A DNA stretch of 64,000 bases from Nitrobacter sp051912485 (GTDB taxonomy: Bacteria; Pseudomonadota; Alphaproteobacteria; Rhizobiales; Xanthobacteraceae). The notes under the pieces are model-generated. The model worked only from the letters and a program-made list of their open reading frames with translations, did not search any database and was not told the origin of the DNA. This document shows positions 16,077 through 24,063 of the stretch, one piece after another (the stretch's first letter is position 1; every line of letters starts with the position of its first letter). The DNA lies in NCBI RefSeq assembly GCF_051912485.1, contig NZ_CP196822.1, forward strand, positions 868,001-932,000, given 5' to 3'. The translations under genes were made by a program, and so were the position numbers.

Positions 16077-17633
16077 ATGTAGTCGTCCGTGAAGAACGAG
16101 ATTTCATGCGACCGAGAATGATTGATGGTTGGCATGTGGCGGCATGATCGACACTAACCATGCGCGCAAAAGCAGCCTTAGCCACGCGAGCAATCGGCGG
16201 AAGTTGTACCCGGCGGCGGCGAGCACGGCGTTGATGGCGTCGCCTTCGGAGCCCTTGAGATAATTGCGATCCATGCGGTGGTCTGATTTTGCGTGACCGA
16301 TCACAGGCTCGATCGCCGAACGTCGTCGCAGGTCACGCTTGATCGGGTCGGTGACGCCGCGTTTCTGGCCCGAGATGTAAATCCTGAACTTGTATTCTGG
16401 CGGAGCATTGTGGCCCCTATAGCCCTTGTCGGCGACGAGCCGATTGATGGTCGCGCCGATTTGATGCTCGACATCGGGGATGATGCTTTCCAGCGTGTGG
16501 CCGTCGTAGGGATTTCCCGGAAGCGCCTTCGCGTGCGCAATGAACTGGCCGCCCCTGGAATGGTTGAGCGTCGTGGCGATGGAGACTTTCACGCCGAACT
16601 CATAGGGCTTGTGCGATTTGCCCTTGGCGATGCATTCGATCTCCGGCGCGTGCAGGGAATAGATTTTCTTGCCGCGCTGCCTTTGTTGTTGATGACGCAC
16701 CGCGTGGGCCAGCGACAACAGTTGCGCGAAAGCCGCCTGCCTGTCCGGATCGCCGGCGATCTTGCGCCTGATGTCACGCATCACGCGGCCGAGATACGTG
16801 CGCAATGTCTTCAGCGCCCGGTTGGCGCGCCTGAACTGTTTCGCGTGAGCGTAGCGCTGATGCGCGATCAACGCGTGCTTGCCAACACGCTCGTAGGATT
16901 GTCGCAGGACGACGCCGTGCTTTTTGGCCAACCGCGCCAGCTTCTCGCGGGCGCGATGCATGAGCTTGGCATCGGTCGGGAACGCCACCGCCTTCGGCTG
17001 CACCGTCGTATCGACGATGATGCTGGTGAAGTCCGACGGCTTGGCCGCGCCAACGCGCGTGGCGACATTCAGGCTCTCCTGAATGAGCGCGACGATCTTG
17101 TCTTCGCCCATGCGCTGACGCCAGCGCGTCATCGAGGAGCGGTCGAAGGGAACGTCGTGACGAAAGAACGCCTCGCCACAAAACAATTGATAATAGGGGT
17201 TTTCGACCCAGCGTTCGCACAGCGCCTCGTCCGACAGATTAAACGTGTGCTTGAGGATCGCCAATCCCGCCATCAGCCGCGTCGGCAGGGGCGGCCGGCC
17301 GGGAACATCGGCGTAGACCGCCCCGAATTTGCCCTCGAGAAATCCCCAGTCGATCTTGCGCGCCAGCTTCGCCAACGCGTGGTTCATGTCGACGATCTGG
17401 TCGAGGTGCGACTTGAACAAATCATTCTGTCCGCTGTCTCGCCGCTCCTTCGGAAGCATCGCGATATCTCCGACTCAAACCCAGCCGGAGACATGGAATC
17501 ACGCCGATTCCGCCAAATCAAATTGCAAGGAAATCGATGTCGACATCCCCAAAACCGGCGATAGCGAATACTTTCAAAACCCGCGAAATCATTCCGCCAG
17601 GATGGCTTCTGCATTTTTCACGGGCGACTATGT
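16077..17633 (-). mobile_element. IS5-family insertion sequence nested in the IS1595 element
   Basis: 1557 bp with imperfect terminal repeats of about 17 bp: the left end reads ATGTAGTCGTCCGTGAA and the right end, reverse complemented, ACATAGTCGCCCGTGAA (14 of 17 identical). The direct repeat ACTT flanks it at 16073-16076 and 17634-17637 and is taken as the 4-bp target duplication. It inserted 11 bp inside the left tip of the IS1595 element and splits that element's terminal repeat. It should therefore have immobilised the older element unless the two are excised together. Confidence 0.8.
16104..17459 (-). CDS. IS5-family transposase
   Basis: 451 residues, apparently intact. The N-terminal part (LARKIDWGFLEGKFGAVYADVPGRPPLPTRLMAGLAILKHTFNLSDEALCERWVENPYYQLFCGEAFF) is the DUF772-like domain of IS5-type transposases. 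The DDE catalytic residues can be placed in IIVDTTVQPKAVAFPTDAK, NRLVADKGYRGH and RRSAIEPVIGHAKSDHRMDRNYLKG. It fills nearly the whole insertion sequence. Confidence 0.93.
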   Translation of the reverse strand: MLPKERRDSGQNDLFKSHLDQIVDMNHALAKLARKIDWGFLEGKFGAVYADVPGRPPLPTRLMAGLAILKHTFNLSDEALCERWVENPYYQLFCGEAFFRHDVPFDRSSMTRWRQRMGEDKIVALIQESLNVATRVGAAKPSDFTSIIVDTTVQPKAVAFPTDAKLMHRAREKLARLAKKHGVVLRQSYERVGKHALIAHQRYAHAKQFRRANRALKTLRTYLGRVMRDIRRKIAGDPDRQAAFAQLLSLAHAVRHQQQRQRGKKIYSLHAPEIECIAKGKSHKPYEFGVKVSIATTLNHSRGGQFIAHAKALPGNPYDGHTLESIIPDVEHQIGATINRLVADKGYRGHNAPPEYKFRIYISGQKRGVTDPIKRDLRRRSAIEPVIGHAKSDHRMDRNYLKGSEGDAINAVLAAAGYNFRRLLAWLRLLLRAWLVSIMPPHANHQSFSVA

Positions 17634-17732
17634 ACTTGACAAAAGTGAGTATATTCCTATGATTCGTCTACCAGCTCACAAGCTGGTTGGCGCGCCCGAA
17701 ATGTCAGGTTGGTAAGTGCACTGTGAGGAACA

Positions 17733-17906
17733 GTGCAAAACGACAAAGAAGAACTTCTTAGAAAAATCGAGAATATGCTGGCCGCTTGGGAGCGCGATGG
17801 AGGTGAAACTTATCGCGACCTAGCTGAGAGGATCGTCAAAGTAATTGCTCAGGATTTTGTTGGGAGGAATGGTCTGTCTCAAGAGGGCGACCATAAGATC
17901 GACTAG
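17733..17906 (+). CDS. Possible small protein in transposon
   Basis: 57 codons from a GTG with GAGGAAC just upstream: begins VQNDKEELLRKIENMLAAWERDGGETYRDLAERIVKV. It reads like a short helical acidic protein. The last 87 bp overlap the 3' end of the opposite-strand HEPN-like gene, which lowers confidence. It might be a passenger of the IS1595 element or a chance frame. I recognise no family. Confidence 0.3.
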   Translation: MQNDKEELLRKIENMLAAWERDGGETYRDLAERIVKVIAQDFVGRNGLSQEGDHKID

Positions 17907-18359
17907 TTCTCCCATTTCTTCTGATTTTTGTATGATTTGGTCGAGTGAATAACTTTTTGTCTTTTCCGCTATTCGCTTTCCTCGATAGTCATGGCGGACA
18001 AATCGCCGGTCGTCATCAACGCTGACCAATTTCGCCGCGTATCCGTGGATAATGTCGTGGCGCGCTTCTTTCAGAATATTAGCTCTTTCGACAATCGCCA
18101 TCGCCCGATCTTTGAAGGGATCTAGTTCGGGAATGGTTTGGAAGTGTTTCCTGAAAAAAGCGATTTTTGGCTTTAGCGCAATGGGGAGTTGGGTTTCTTT
18201 CATGTCATACGTATTTATTAGAAATAGGTTCGCATAATCGAACAGGATTTCTATTTGGCACCAACTAACACTCACCAATCCAATGGCTCGGTAGAAAAGC
18301 TTTTTTTCTTCACGCAGACTATGCGTCTTCAAAAGTGATGTTATTTCATTCGGCCCCAT
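17820..18359 (-). CDS. HEPN-like passenger protein of IS1595 element
   Basis: 179 residues from the ATG at 18359; an upstream extension to 18560 is open but reads as the shadow of a plus-strand gene. The protein is helical with no signal peptide. Near residues 88-107 it has AIVERANILKEARHDIIHGY. R100 and H105 form an R-x4-H motif, the active-site signature of HEPN ribonucleases, in the RHDIIHG form common in HEPN-like proteins. HEPN domains often act as RNA-cleaving toxins or defence effectors. No MNT-type antitoxin is next to it. The DNA is visibly less GC-rich than the host genes. The HEPN call is inferred from this motif and the predicted helices. Confidence 0.6.
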   Translation of the reverse strand: MGPNEITSLLKTHSLREEKKLFYRAIGLVSVSWCQIEILFDYANLFLINTYDMKETQLPIALKPKIAFFRKHFQTIPELDPFKDRAMAIVERANILKEARHDIIHGYAAKLVSVDDDRRFVRHDYRGKRIAEKTKSYSLDQIIQKSEEMGELVDLMVALLRQTIPPNKILSNYFDDPLS

Positions 18360-18417
18360 GATCCGACGTTGTCGGTACGAAGCCTTGAATACTACCCAGA
18401 TCGTGCGGAAAGAGATC

Positions 18418-18564
18418 ATGCCAAAAACCAAGGGCGACTTGGAAAACACGAAAAAGTTGATGGGTGCCCTCGTGCGCATGAAGCCGAAGCCGCACGAGGA
18501 TATGAAGGTCGGGAAGAAAAAGGTCGCAAAAAAATCTGCGGCGAGGAAGAAGCCCGGCAAATAG
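18418..18564 (+). CDS. Small basic lysine-rich protein
   Basis: 48 residues beginning MPKTKGDLENTKKLMGALVRMKPKPHEDMKVG and ending in a lysine-rich tail (KKVAKKSAARKKPGK), preceded by AAAGAGATC. The phrase LMGALVRMKPKPHEDMK followed by a basic tail looks like a conserved small protein that I have seen near mobile elements of this group. A nucleic-acid-binding role is possible, but no function is known. It is divergent from the HEPN-like gene. Confidence 0.55.
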   Translation: MPKTKGDLENTKKLMGALVRMKPKPHEDMKVGKKKVAKKSAARKKPGK

Positions 18565-18657
18565 GCCGGGCTGTATTTTTCGGAGGGTGCCAGTGAAGGC
18601 GTTTCGTATTTTCCTAGTCATGGCTCTCGCGAGAACTCTCTGCGTTCCCGTGGATGT

Positions 18658-18972
18658 TCATGCAGCCTTCTTCAGGCCTGCGAAAAAGCTCCCCAGTTCT
18701 ACTGGGTGCTTGATGGGCCCGAAATAAGACGCGGACATATCGCTGGGATCAAAGACAACGACGATGTCGTCTTTTACGCTCAAGCCTTTGCAGGCCTGCG
18801 CTGCGAACGCTGGCGTTGAGAGGTTCGATGTGACCAGAATGAATGATGTCGTCTCATCCCAGTATCCCTGGTCCGTATAAACGTTATCGACTAGTTGCTG
18901 ATAACGCTCACTGTAGCTTTTTCCGTTGACGGTCTTATCCGCGATGCGGAACGTGATGCAGTAAGTAGACAT
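18658..18972 (-). CDS. SinR/Cas2-like small protein, transposon passenger
   Basis: 104 residues from an ATG with AGAGGA upstream. It begins MSTYCITFRIADKTVNGKSYSERYQQLVDNV, then GYWDETTSFILVTSNLSTPAFAAQACKGLSVKDDIVVVFDPSDMSASYFG. This matches the layout of small SinR-like proteins with a Cas2/VapD-like ferredoxin fold: first strand with T/SYxI, a helix, a W strand, then a strand ending DDxLVV. Some relatives (VapD, Cas2) cleave nucleic acid. No ordinary cas genes are nearby. Function is not known. Confidence 0.6.
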   Translation of the reverse strand: MSTYCITFRIADKTVNGKSYSERYQQLVDNVYTDQGYWDETTSFILVTSNLSTPAFAAQACKGLSVKDDIVVVFDPSDMSASYFGPIKHPVELGSFFAGLKKAA

Positions 18973-19249
18973 GAGTAGTCCTCTGTTGATTGGAGGACGG
19001 CCCTTGACCTTTAGTGCAGAATCCCAATGATGGGAGCGCTGTACTACACTGCGGCTCACGACCCGTCCTCCGGGTTAATGAGCTATCCGAAGAGACCGGC
19101 TCCAACCGGTTGTCCTCGACGAATCGCTCGACTCCTAGTCTGCCATGGAACTGGTTCTAGGAGTCGAGACGGTTCCTTATTTGTCCCGTTTATGAACAGA
19201 CTTACGCCAAGCGCGAAAACGCTTAGTGGCTTGTTTTTTATGGGTGATC
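18973..19249. other. Structured non-coding segment of the transposon
   Basis: 277 bp between the SinR-like gene start and the transposase end. It holds several inverted repeats: ACCCG/CGGGT near 19061-19075, ACCGG/CCGGT near 19095-19110, a perfect 12-bp pair CTCGACTCCTAG/CTAGGAGTCGAG at 19127-19168, and AAGCG/CGCTT near 19209-19224 followed by a T-run. It may hold promoters, a terminator or a small RNA. I see no coding frame. Confidence 0.4.
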
Positions 19250-20188
19250 TTAGTTAGTCGGCCGGTACGTCAGGCGCTTGCCCTCGATACCCTTGAGGGC
19301 CTTTGCCGTCCGTTCCCCATCGGTTACGCCTAGGCCGGAGCGATTGTTGTAACGGAATTGAAATTCCGTCAGGTAGCGCTGCAAGTGCTGCTCACCGCAG
19401 AACGTATAGGTGCCGCGCATACCGCGCTTGAACACGCCAAAGAAGTTTTCGACGTTGTTCGTGGTGAAGCCAGCGGCATTCACGTATTCGCGCCCACTGT
19501 GGTTCATCGTTTGATGATCGCCAAATTCACAGCCGGTCTTGGTGTAGAGCTTGCTTTCGTCAGTCACGAGTGTCGATTTGCGGTCAACGTTAGTGACAAG
19601 GATTTCGCGAACGTCAGAAGCGCTCACTCCGCGACGAACATGGAACGTGCGGGCTTCTCCGGTCTCAGCATCGACAAGCGCCACAATAGCAGATTTGCGC
19701 TTTAGGCCCTTTCGGTAAGACTTGGAGCGCTTCGACGTGTTGCCCCAATAGGTCTCGTCGGCCTGAATGGCGCTGCCAGAGCCGCCCATAGGAGTATCGT
19801 TGGAAACGATCATGGCTTCGCGTAAGCGGTGCATCATGAACCACGCGGTCTTGTAGGTGATGCCAAGAGCGCGATGGATTTCATGGGCGGAAACGCCGTT
19901 TTTGCCAGAGTTCATCATGTGCGCCGCCATCCACCACTTGGTGAGGGGCACCTTGGAGCGCTCAAATACGGTGCCAACGGTCACGGTGAACTGACCTTTG
20001 CACTCGTTGCAGTAATACAGGCCGGGACGATGGGATTTCTTCTGCCCTTCGACCTTGGCTAGTTTGTCTTGATCGGAGTTGCCGCAATGAGGGCAAACAG
20101 CGCCGTCAGGCCAGCGCACAGCCTCAAGGGCTTCGCGGGCCTTGTCCTCATCATGAAACATAGGGTCTTGAAAAACGGCTTTGGTCAT
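19250..20188 (-). CDS. IS1595-family transposase
   Basis: 312 residues. The N-terminus has a zinc ribbon (CPHCGNSD ... YYCNECKGQFTVTVGTVF), then a helix-turn-helix-like region (SAHEIHRALGITYKTAWFMMHRLREAM), then the IS1595 catalytic domain with IQADETYWGN, TLVTDESKLY and the NNVENFFGVFKRGMRGTYTF segment. These are the family landmarks and no break is seen. It lies 58 bp from the right end of the element. Confidence 0.95.
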   Translation of the reverse strand: MTKAVFQDPMFHDEDKAREALEAVRWPDGAVCPHCGNSDQDKLAKVEGQKKSHRPGLYYCNECKGQFTVTVGTVFERSKVPLTKWWMAAHMMNSGKNGVSAHEIHRALGITYKTAWFMMHRLREAMIVSNDTPMGGSGSAIQADETYWGNTSKRSKSYRKGLKRKSAIVALVDAETGEARTFHVRRGVSASDVREILVTNVDRKSTLVTDESKLYTKTGCEFGDHQTMNHSGREYVNAAGFTTNNVENFFGVFKRGMRGTYTFCGEQHLQRYLTEFQFRYNNRSGLGVTDGERTAKALKGIEGKRLTYRPTN

Positions 20189-20246
20189 CGGCTTGCTCCA
20201 ATGACCACGTTTTACGAAACCGGCTTACTTTTGTCAAGTATATAAG

Positions 20247-20254
20247 TAGGAAAA
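20247..20254 (+). repeat. 8-bp target duplication of IS1595 element, right copy
   Basis: TAGGAAAA, identical to 16058-16065. The match in fact extends 13 bp (TAGGAAAATATAC), but only the 8-bp reading keeps both terminal repeats in register. Confidence 0.75.
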
Positions 20255-20534
20255 TATACCTTGACAGCGTGACGCTGCTGGGGTAGGTTTACGCCATGCT
20301 CCACAGTTGCGCCGAGAGATGACAGCGCTGTTCCAAGTGGATCATGCGACCCGACCGTCGCGCCAGTCGCCAGAAAAGCCATCCAATGAAAGGTCGCATT
20401 GAAGCTGCGCGGTTCAAACGCGCGCATCACAGTGACCCATCACCGGCAGTCATTTGCAAGGAACATCACTACGGATCTGACGTTGCCCCACCCCGAGCAG
20501 AGCAGCGATCCAGCGGATCGCAGGGAGAAGGCGC

Positions 20535-20684
20535 ATGACAACCAAAGAGCGCGATCAGATCGTGGAGACCCCGATGGAGGCGCGACAGGCCGAGTCCGGT
20601 CCGTCCATCTTTATGCTGTTGGCTATCAGCACCGGTCTCGCCGTGTTGATCCTCGGTTTGGTCTGGTTCATATTCTTTCACTAG
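20535..20684 (+). CDS. Small single-span membrane protein
   Basis: 49 residues preceded by AGGGAGAAGG. The first 22 residues are hydrophilic (MTTKERDQIVETPMEARQAESG) and the rest is one membrane helix (PSIFMLLAISTGLAVLILGLVWFIFFH). The stop codon TAG is part of a CTAG repeat boundary. The 275-bp stretch upstream (20260-20534) shows no other gene. Function unknown. Confidence 0.6.
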   Translation: MTTKERDQIVETPMEARQAESGPSIFMLLAISTGLAVLILGLVWFIFFH

Positions 20685-20746
20685 TGGAGTGAATTTGACA
20701 TTCGCGACCCATCTGGCCGTGGGCTAGAATCGGACCGAACCACTAG
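20681..20746. repeat. CTAG-bounded palindrome, copy 4
   Basis: 66 bp from CTAGTGGAGTGAATTTGAC to CGGACCGAACCACTAG. It overlaps the stop codon of the small membrane gene and ends 46 bp before the first GTA gene. Confidence 0.65.
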
Positions 20747-20792
20747 AAATTCGGCGGTATCTGTTCCGCCACCAGGGAGCTTTCCGACATCC

Positions 20793-21518
20793 ATGGGTGT
20801 GACGCGAACCGCCAGACCGGCACGGAAGCCGGCGGCGACTCGAGTTGCATCGCGCACGAAAGTGCGCGTGACGAAGTCCGGAAAATCTTCGACATCCAAC
20901 TTAAAATCGGATGCGCGCAAGATCGCCGCGACGTCGTCGGATGCAAAAAAGAAGTCTCCAAAGACCATTCGACCAGTCGGAACTGCCTGTGAAAACACTC
21001 AGGACGCGGTTGTCGCGCGCAAGGCTACAATGGCCGCGACCTTACGGCGCGCTGATGAAACGCGTGTTGTTATCGACGTGCATGATGACGCGGCAAAGGC
21101 CGGATTGAGCAGACAGCGCACTCGTGCAGCCGTGCGACGCAAGGACGAACCGAGCCCGCGCGTCAAGCGCACCGCGGTCGAGCGAATCGACGATCCGCCG
21201 CCCGCGACAGGTTCGCTCCTGATCGAGCGTGTGACGCGCGCGATCGAACGCGAGTTGTCACTGATCGAGGTTATTGTCGGCGGCAGCCATTTGAAGCCGC
21301 AGCAGCGCACCGAGGCGGAGCGCCGTGCCCGGACGCTGGCCAGTCTTGCGCGCACGCTCGGGGAGGTGACGCGGCTGCGTGCCGGTCAGGAGAAGGTGAA
21401 GCCAGCCGATGACGACGCCGTGCCCCGCGACCTCGACGAGTTCCGGCGCGCGCTTTCGCGCCGACTGGAGCAAATGGTCGCTGCGCCAACGCCGTCTGCT
21501 GCTCGAGAGCATGAGTGA
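20793..21518 (+). CDS. GTA gp1-like small terminase subunit with basic N-terminal extension
   Basis: 241 residues. The first 110 or so are rich in Lys, Arg, Ala and Ser (ARKPAATRVASRTKVRVTKSGK...), like a DNA-binding tail. The C-terminal part reads IERELSLIEVIVGGSHLKPQQRTEAERRARTLASLARTLGEVTRLRA, a helical pattern I associate with the protein just upstream of the GTA large terminase, which in Rhodobacter acts as small terminase. It overlaps the large terminase frame. The extension is longer than in the Rhodobacter protein. Confidence 0.7.
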   Translation: MGVTRTARPARKPAATRVASRTKVRVTKSGKSSTSNLKSDARKIAATSSDAKKKSPKTIRPVGTACENTQDAVVARKATMAATLRRADETRVVIDVHDDAAKAGLSRQRTRAAVRRKDEPSPRVKRTAVERIDDPPPATGSLLIERVTRAIERELSLIEVIVGGSHLKPQQRTEAERRARTLASLARTLGEVTRLRAGQEKVKPADDDAVPRDLDEFRRALSRRLEQMVAAPTPSAAREHE

Positions 21519-22779
21519 AGCGGAACTCGGATTTCTCGCCCGGCAATGGGATATTTTCGCGCACCAGCATCAGCGTCCGCCGGAACTCGCGCCGAACGGC
21601 GCGCCGTGGCTGATCTGGCTGATGATCGGCGGCCGCGGCGCTGGCAAGACCCGCGCCGGAGCCGAATGGATTCGCGCGCAGGCCTTGGGTCTGCCGCCGT
21701 TCGCCAGCGAAGCGGTATCGCGCATCGCGCTGGTCGGCGAAACCGAACATGACGCGCGTGAGGTGATGATCGAAGGCGTCTCCGGGTTGCTCGCAGTTCA
21801 CGCAGCCCGCGAGCGTCCTGTATGGTCGCCGTCGCGCAAGCGGCTGGAATGGAGCAACGGCGCGGTGGCGCAGGCGTTTTCCGCCGACGATCCCGAAAGC
21901 TTGCGCGGGCCGCAGTTCGGTTGCGCCTGGTCTGACGAAATGGCGAAATGGCGCTACGCGGAAGCCGCGTTCGACATGCTGCAGTTCGGTTTGCGGTTAG
22001 GGTCGCAGCCGCGCCAGCTTATCACCACAACGCCGCGGCCGACCGCGCTTCTGAAACGCCTGATGGCCGATCCGGCGAGTGCGGTCACGCGCGCGCCGAC
22101 GCAAGCCAATGCCTTCAATCTGGCGCCGACCTTTTTGCAGGGCGTCATGGCGCGCTACGCCGGAACGCGGCTCGGGCGCCAGGAACTTGACGGCGAGATC
22201 ATCGAGGATCGGCCGGATGCGCTGTGGTCGAGGGCGTTGCTGGAGCGATGTCGCGTGGGCGAGGCGCCACCGATGCAGCGCATCGTGGTCGCGGTCGATC
22301 CGCCGGCGACCTCCAGCAAGCGCGCGGACGCCTGCGGCATCGTTGCGGCGGGTCTGGCGGAGGGCGGCATCGTTTATGTGATCGCCGACGAGACGGTAGC
22401 GGGCGTAACGCCGGCGCTGTGGGCGGCGAAGGCGATCGCGCTGTGGCGTCGGTGTGACGCCGATGCGCTGGTGGCGGAAGTCAACCAGGGCGGCGACATG
22501 GTGAAGGCCGTGATTGCGGAGGTCGATGCCTCCGTGCCGGTGATCGCGGTGCGCGCGACGCGCGGCAAATGGTTGCGCGCCGAGCCGGTGGCGACACTTT
22601 ATGAGCAAGGTCGTGTCAGGCACGCCGGCAGTTTTGCCGCGCTGGAAGATGAAATGTGCGACTTCGCCTTGTCCGGCCTGTCGTCCGGGCGCTCGCCAGA
22701 CCGGCTCGATGCGCTGGTGTGGGCGGTGACGTCGCTGGCGCTCGTGCCGCGCGCCCAGCCGCGGGTGAGGGGATTGTGA
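21409..22779 (+). CDS. GTA gp2 large terminase (DNA packaging ATPase-nuclease)
   Basis: 456 codons. An ATPase domain carries Walker A GGRGAGKTRAGAEW (about residues 74-87) and a Walker-B-like stretch GPQFGCAWSDEMAKW. The C-terminal nuclease domain has VVAVDPPATSSKRADACGIV, LVAEVNQGGDMVKAVI and SPDRLDALVWAV. It cuts and pumps DNA into GTA heads. The ATG at 21409 lies deep in the gp1 frame; a later in-frame ATG at 21511 overlaps the gp1 stop region and is a credible alternative, though homology-like sequence (RQRRLLLES) starts slightly before it. Confidence 0.93.
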   Translation: MTTPCPATSTSSGARFRADWSKWSLRQRRLLLESMSEAELGFLARQWDIFAHQHQRPPELAPNGAPWLIWLMIGGRGAGKTRAGAEWIRAQALGLPPFASEAVSRIALVGETEHDAREVMIEGVSGLLAVHAARERPVWSPSRKRLEWSNGAVAQAFSADDPESLRGPQFGCAWSDEMAKWRYAEAAFDMLQFGLRLGSQPRQLITTTPRPTALLKRLMADPASAVTRAPTQANAFNLAPTFLQGVMARYAGTRLGRQELDGEIIEDRPDALWSRALLERCRVGEAPPMQRIVVAVDPPATSSKRADACGIVAAGLAEGGIVYVIADETVAGVTPALWAAKAIALWRRCDADALVAEVNQGGDMVKAVIAEVDASVPVIAVRATRGKWLRAEPVATLYEQGRVRHAGSFAALEDEMCDFALSGLSSGRSPDRLDALVWAVTSLALVPRAQPRVRGL

Positions 22780-22830
22780 GAAATAGCTCCCGCTTCCCGC
22801 CGGCGGGGAGGGGTGAAGAAAGGGTCGTTG

Positions 22831-24006
22831 ATGTTCGATCGTCTTAAAACTTTGCTCGCGCCGTCCGAGACAAAGGCCAGCCGCACGGCGAAGCTGCTTG
22901 CCTTCGAGAGCGGCGGCCGCGCGCGGTGGACTCCGCGCGATTATACGGCGCTGTCGCGCGAGGGTTATCTCAATAACGCCATCGTGCATCGCGCAGTCCG
23001 CCTTATCGCGGAGAACGTGGCGTCGTGCAGCTACCTCGTGTTCGAGGGAGCGCAGGAGCGCGAAGCGCATCCGCTCTCCCTCCTGCTTTCACGGCCGAAC
23101 ATGCGGCAGCACGGCGGTGCATTCCTCGAGATGCTGGTGTCGCATCTCTTGCTGTCCGGCAACGCCTATATCGAGGCGGTTGCGCTCGACGGTGCGGTGC
23201 GCGAGCTCTACGCGCTCAGGCCCGACCGCATGAAGGTGGTGCCGGGTGCCGACGGTTGGGCGGAGGCGTATGAGTATGGCGTCGGCGGTCGCAGCGTCCG
23301 TTTCGATCAATCGTCATCCGCGGTACCGCCGATCCTGCACCTGACCTTCTTTCATCCGCTCGACGATCATTATGGCCTCGCGCCGATCGAGCCAGCGGCG
23401 GTTGCCATCGACACCCACAACGCCGGATCGACCTGGAACAAGGCGTTGCTCGACAACGCTGCGCGGCCCTCCGGCGCGCTGGTTTATTCCGGTCCCGAGG
23501 GCGCGGTGCTGTCGGATTCGCAGTTCGACCGGCTGAAGCGAGAACTGACCGATACCTATCAGGGTGCGGTGAACGCCGGCCGGCCGCTGCTGCTCGAAGG
23601 CGGGCTCGACTGGAAAGCGATGTCGCTGACGCCGAAGGACATGGATTTCCTTGAGGCCAAGCACACCGCCGCTCGCGAGATCGCGCTCGCCTTCGGCGTG
23701 CCGCCGATGGTGCTCGGCATTCCCGGCGACAACACCTATGCGAATTTTCAGGAGGCCAACCGCTGCTTCTTCCGCCAGACGGTGTTGCCGCTGGCGTCCC
23801 GTATCGGCAATTCGTTTGCGCAATGGCTGTCGCCGCAGTTCGGCGACGGCATCCGCATCGTCGTGGACGCCGACCGGATCGACGCGCTTGCCGCCGATCG
23901 TGCCGCGCTGTGGGAGCGCGTCAATAGCGCGGCGTTTCTCACGCTCAACGAAAAACGCGAGGCGGTCGGTTACGCGCCGATCGAGGGCGGAGACCGGCTG
24001 GAGTAG
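22831..24006 (+). CDS. GTA gp3 portal protein (HK97 family)
   Basis: 391 residues from an ATG at 22831 with AAGGG upstream; an ATG 18 bp earlier is also in frame. Family marks are WTPRDYTALSREGYLNNAIVHRAVRLIAENVASCSYLVFEG, ILHLTFFHPLDDHYGLAPIEPAAVAIDTHNAGSTWNKALLDNAARPSGAL and IALAFGVPPMVLGIPGDNTYANFQEANRCFFRQTVLPL. The portal is the twelve-fold ring through which DNA enters the head. It is full length with no break. Confidence 0.95.
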   Translation: MFDRLKTLLAPSETKASRTAKLLAFESGGRARWTPRDYTALSREGYLNNAIVHRAVRLIAENVASCSYLVFEGAQEREAHPLSLLLSRPNMRQHGGAFLEMLVSHLLLSGNAYIEAVALDGAVRELYALRPDRMKVVPGADGWAEAYEYGVGGRSVRFDQSSSAVPPILHLTFFHPLDDHYGLAPIEPAAVAIDTHNAGSTWNKALLDNAARPSGALVYSGPEGAVLSDSQFDRLKRELTDTYQGAVNAGRPLLLEGGLDWKAMSLTPKDMDFLEAKHTAAREIALAFGVPPMVLGIPGDNTYANFQEANRCFFRQTVLPLASRIGNSFAQWLSPQFGDGIRIVVDADRIDALAADRAALWERVNSAAFLTLNEKREAVGYAPIEGGDRLE

Positions 24007-24063
24007 GCGAGCTGCTCGTTTTCGCCCCCTCCCTCTCTCCACGCGTGGGAAAGAGTGAAAGAA

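Larger units (their letters stand above)
16066..20246 (-). mobile_element. IS1595-family transposon with passenger genes, interrupted by an IS5-family element
   Basis: The ends were defined by matching repeats. The right end, read inward, is CTTATATACTTGACAAAAGT followed by AAG. The left end is split by the nested element; removing that element (16077-17633) and one ACTT copy gives TATACGCACTTGACAAAAGT followed by GAG. The two tips align in register only if the target duplication is 8 bp, and TAGGAAAA is found on both sides. Eight bases is the usual IS1595-family duplication. Without the insert the element is about 2.6 kb. It holds the transposase gene (19250-20188) and passengers at 17733, 17820, 18418 and 18658. 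A plain IS1595 element is about 1 kb, so the extra 1.5 kb is cargo. Confidence 0.8.

Noticed and set aside
16293..17564. A 423-codon plus-strand frame opposite the IS5 transposase
   Set aside because: The minus-strand frame has the DDE residues and fills the element; the plus frame has no recognised pattern.
17634..17660. Left end of the IS1595 element placed at 17634, after the IS5 element, as two adjacent elements
   Set aside because: No target duplication is found with that boundary. The nested model gives both an 8-bp and a 4-bp duplication and aligned terminal repeats.
19127..19168. A CRISPR-like or integron attachment site
   Set aside because: Only one inverted repeat with an 18-base loop, not a repeat array, and no cas or integrase gene. 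The Cas2-like pattern of the neighbour is of the SinR type.
21997..23070. A 357-codon minus-strand frame across the terminase-portal junction
   Set aside because: Opposite two confidently identified genes and of shadow-like composition.
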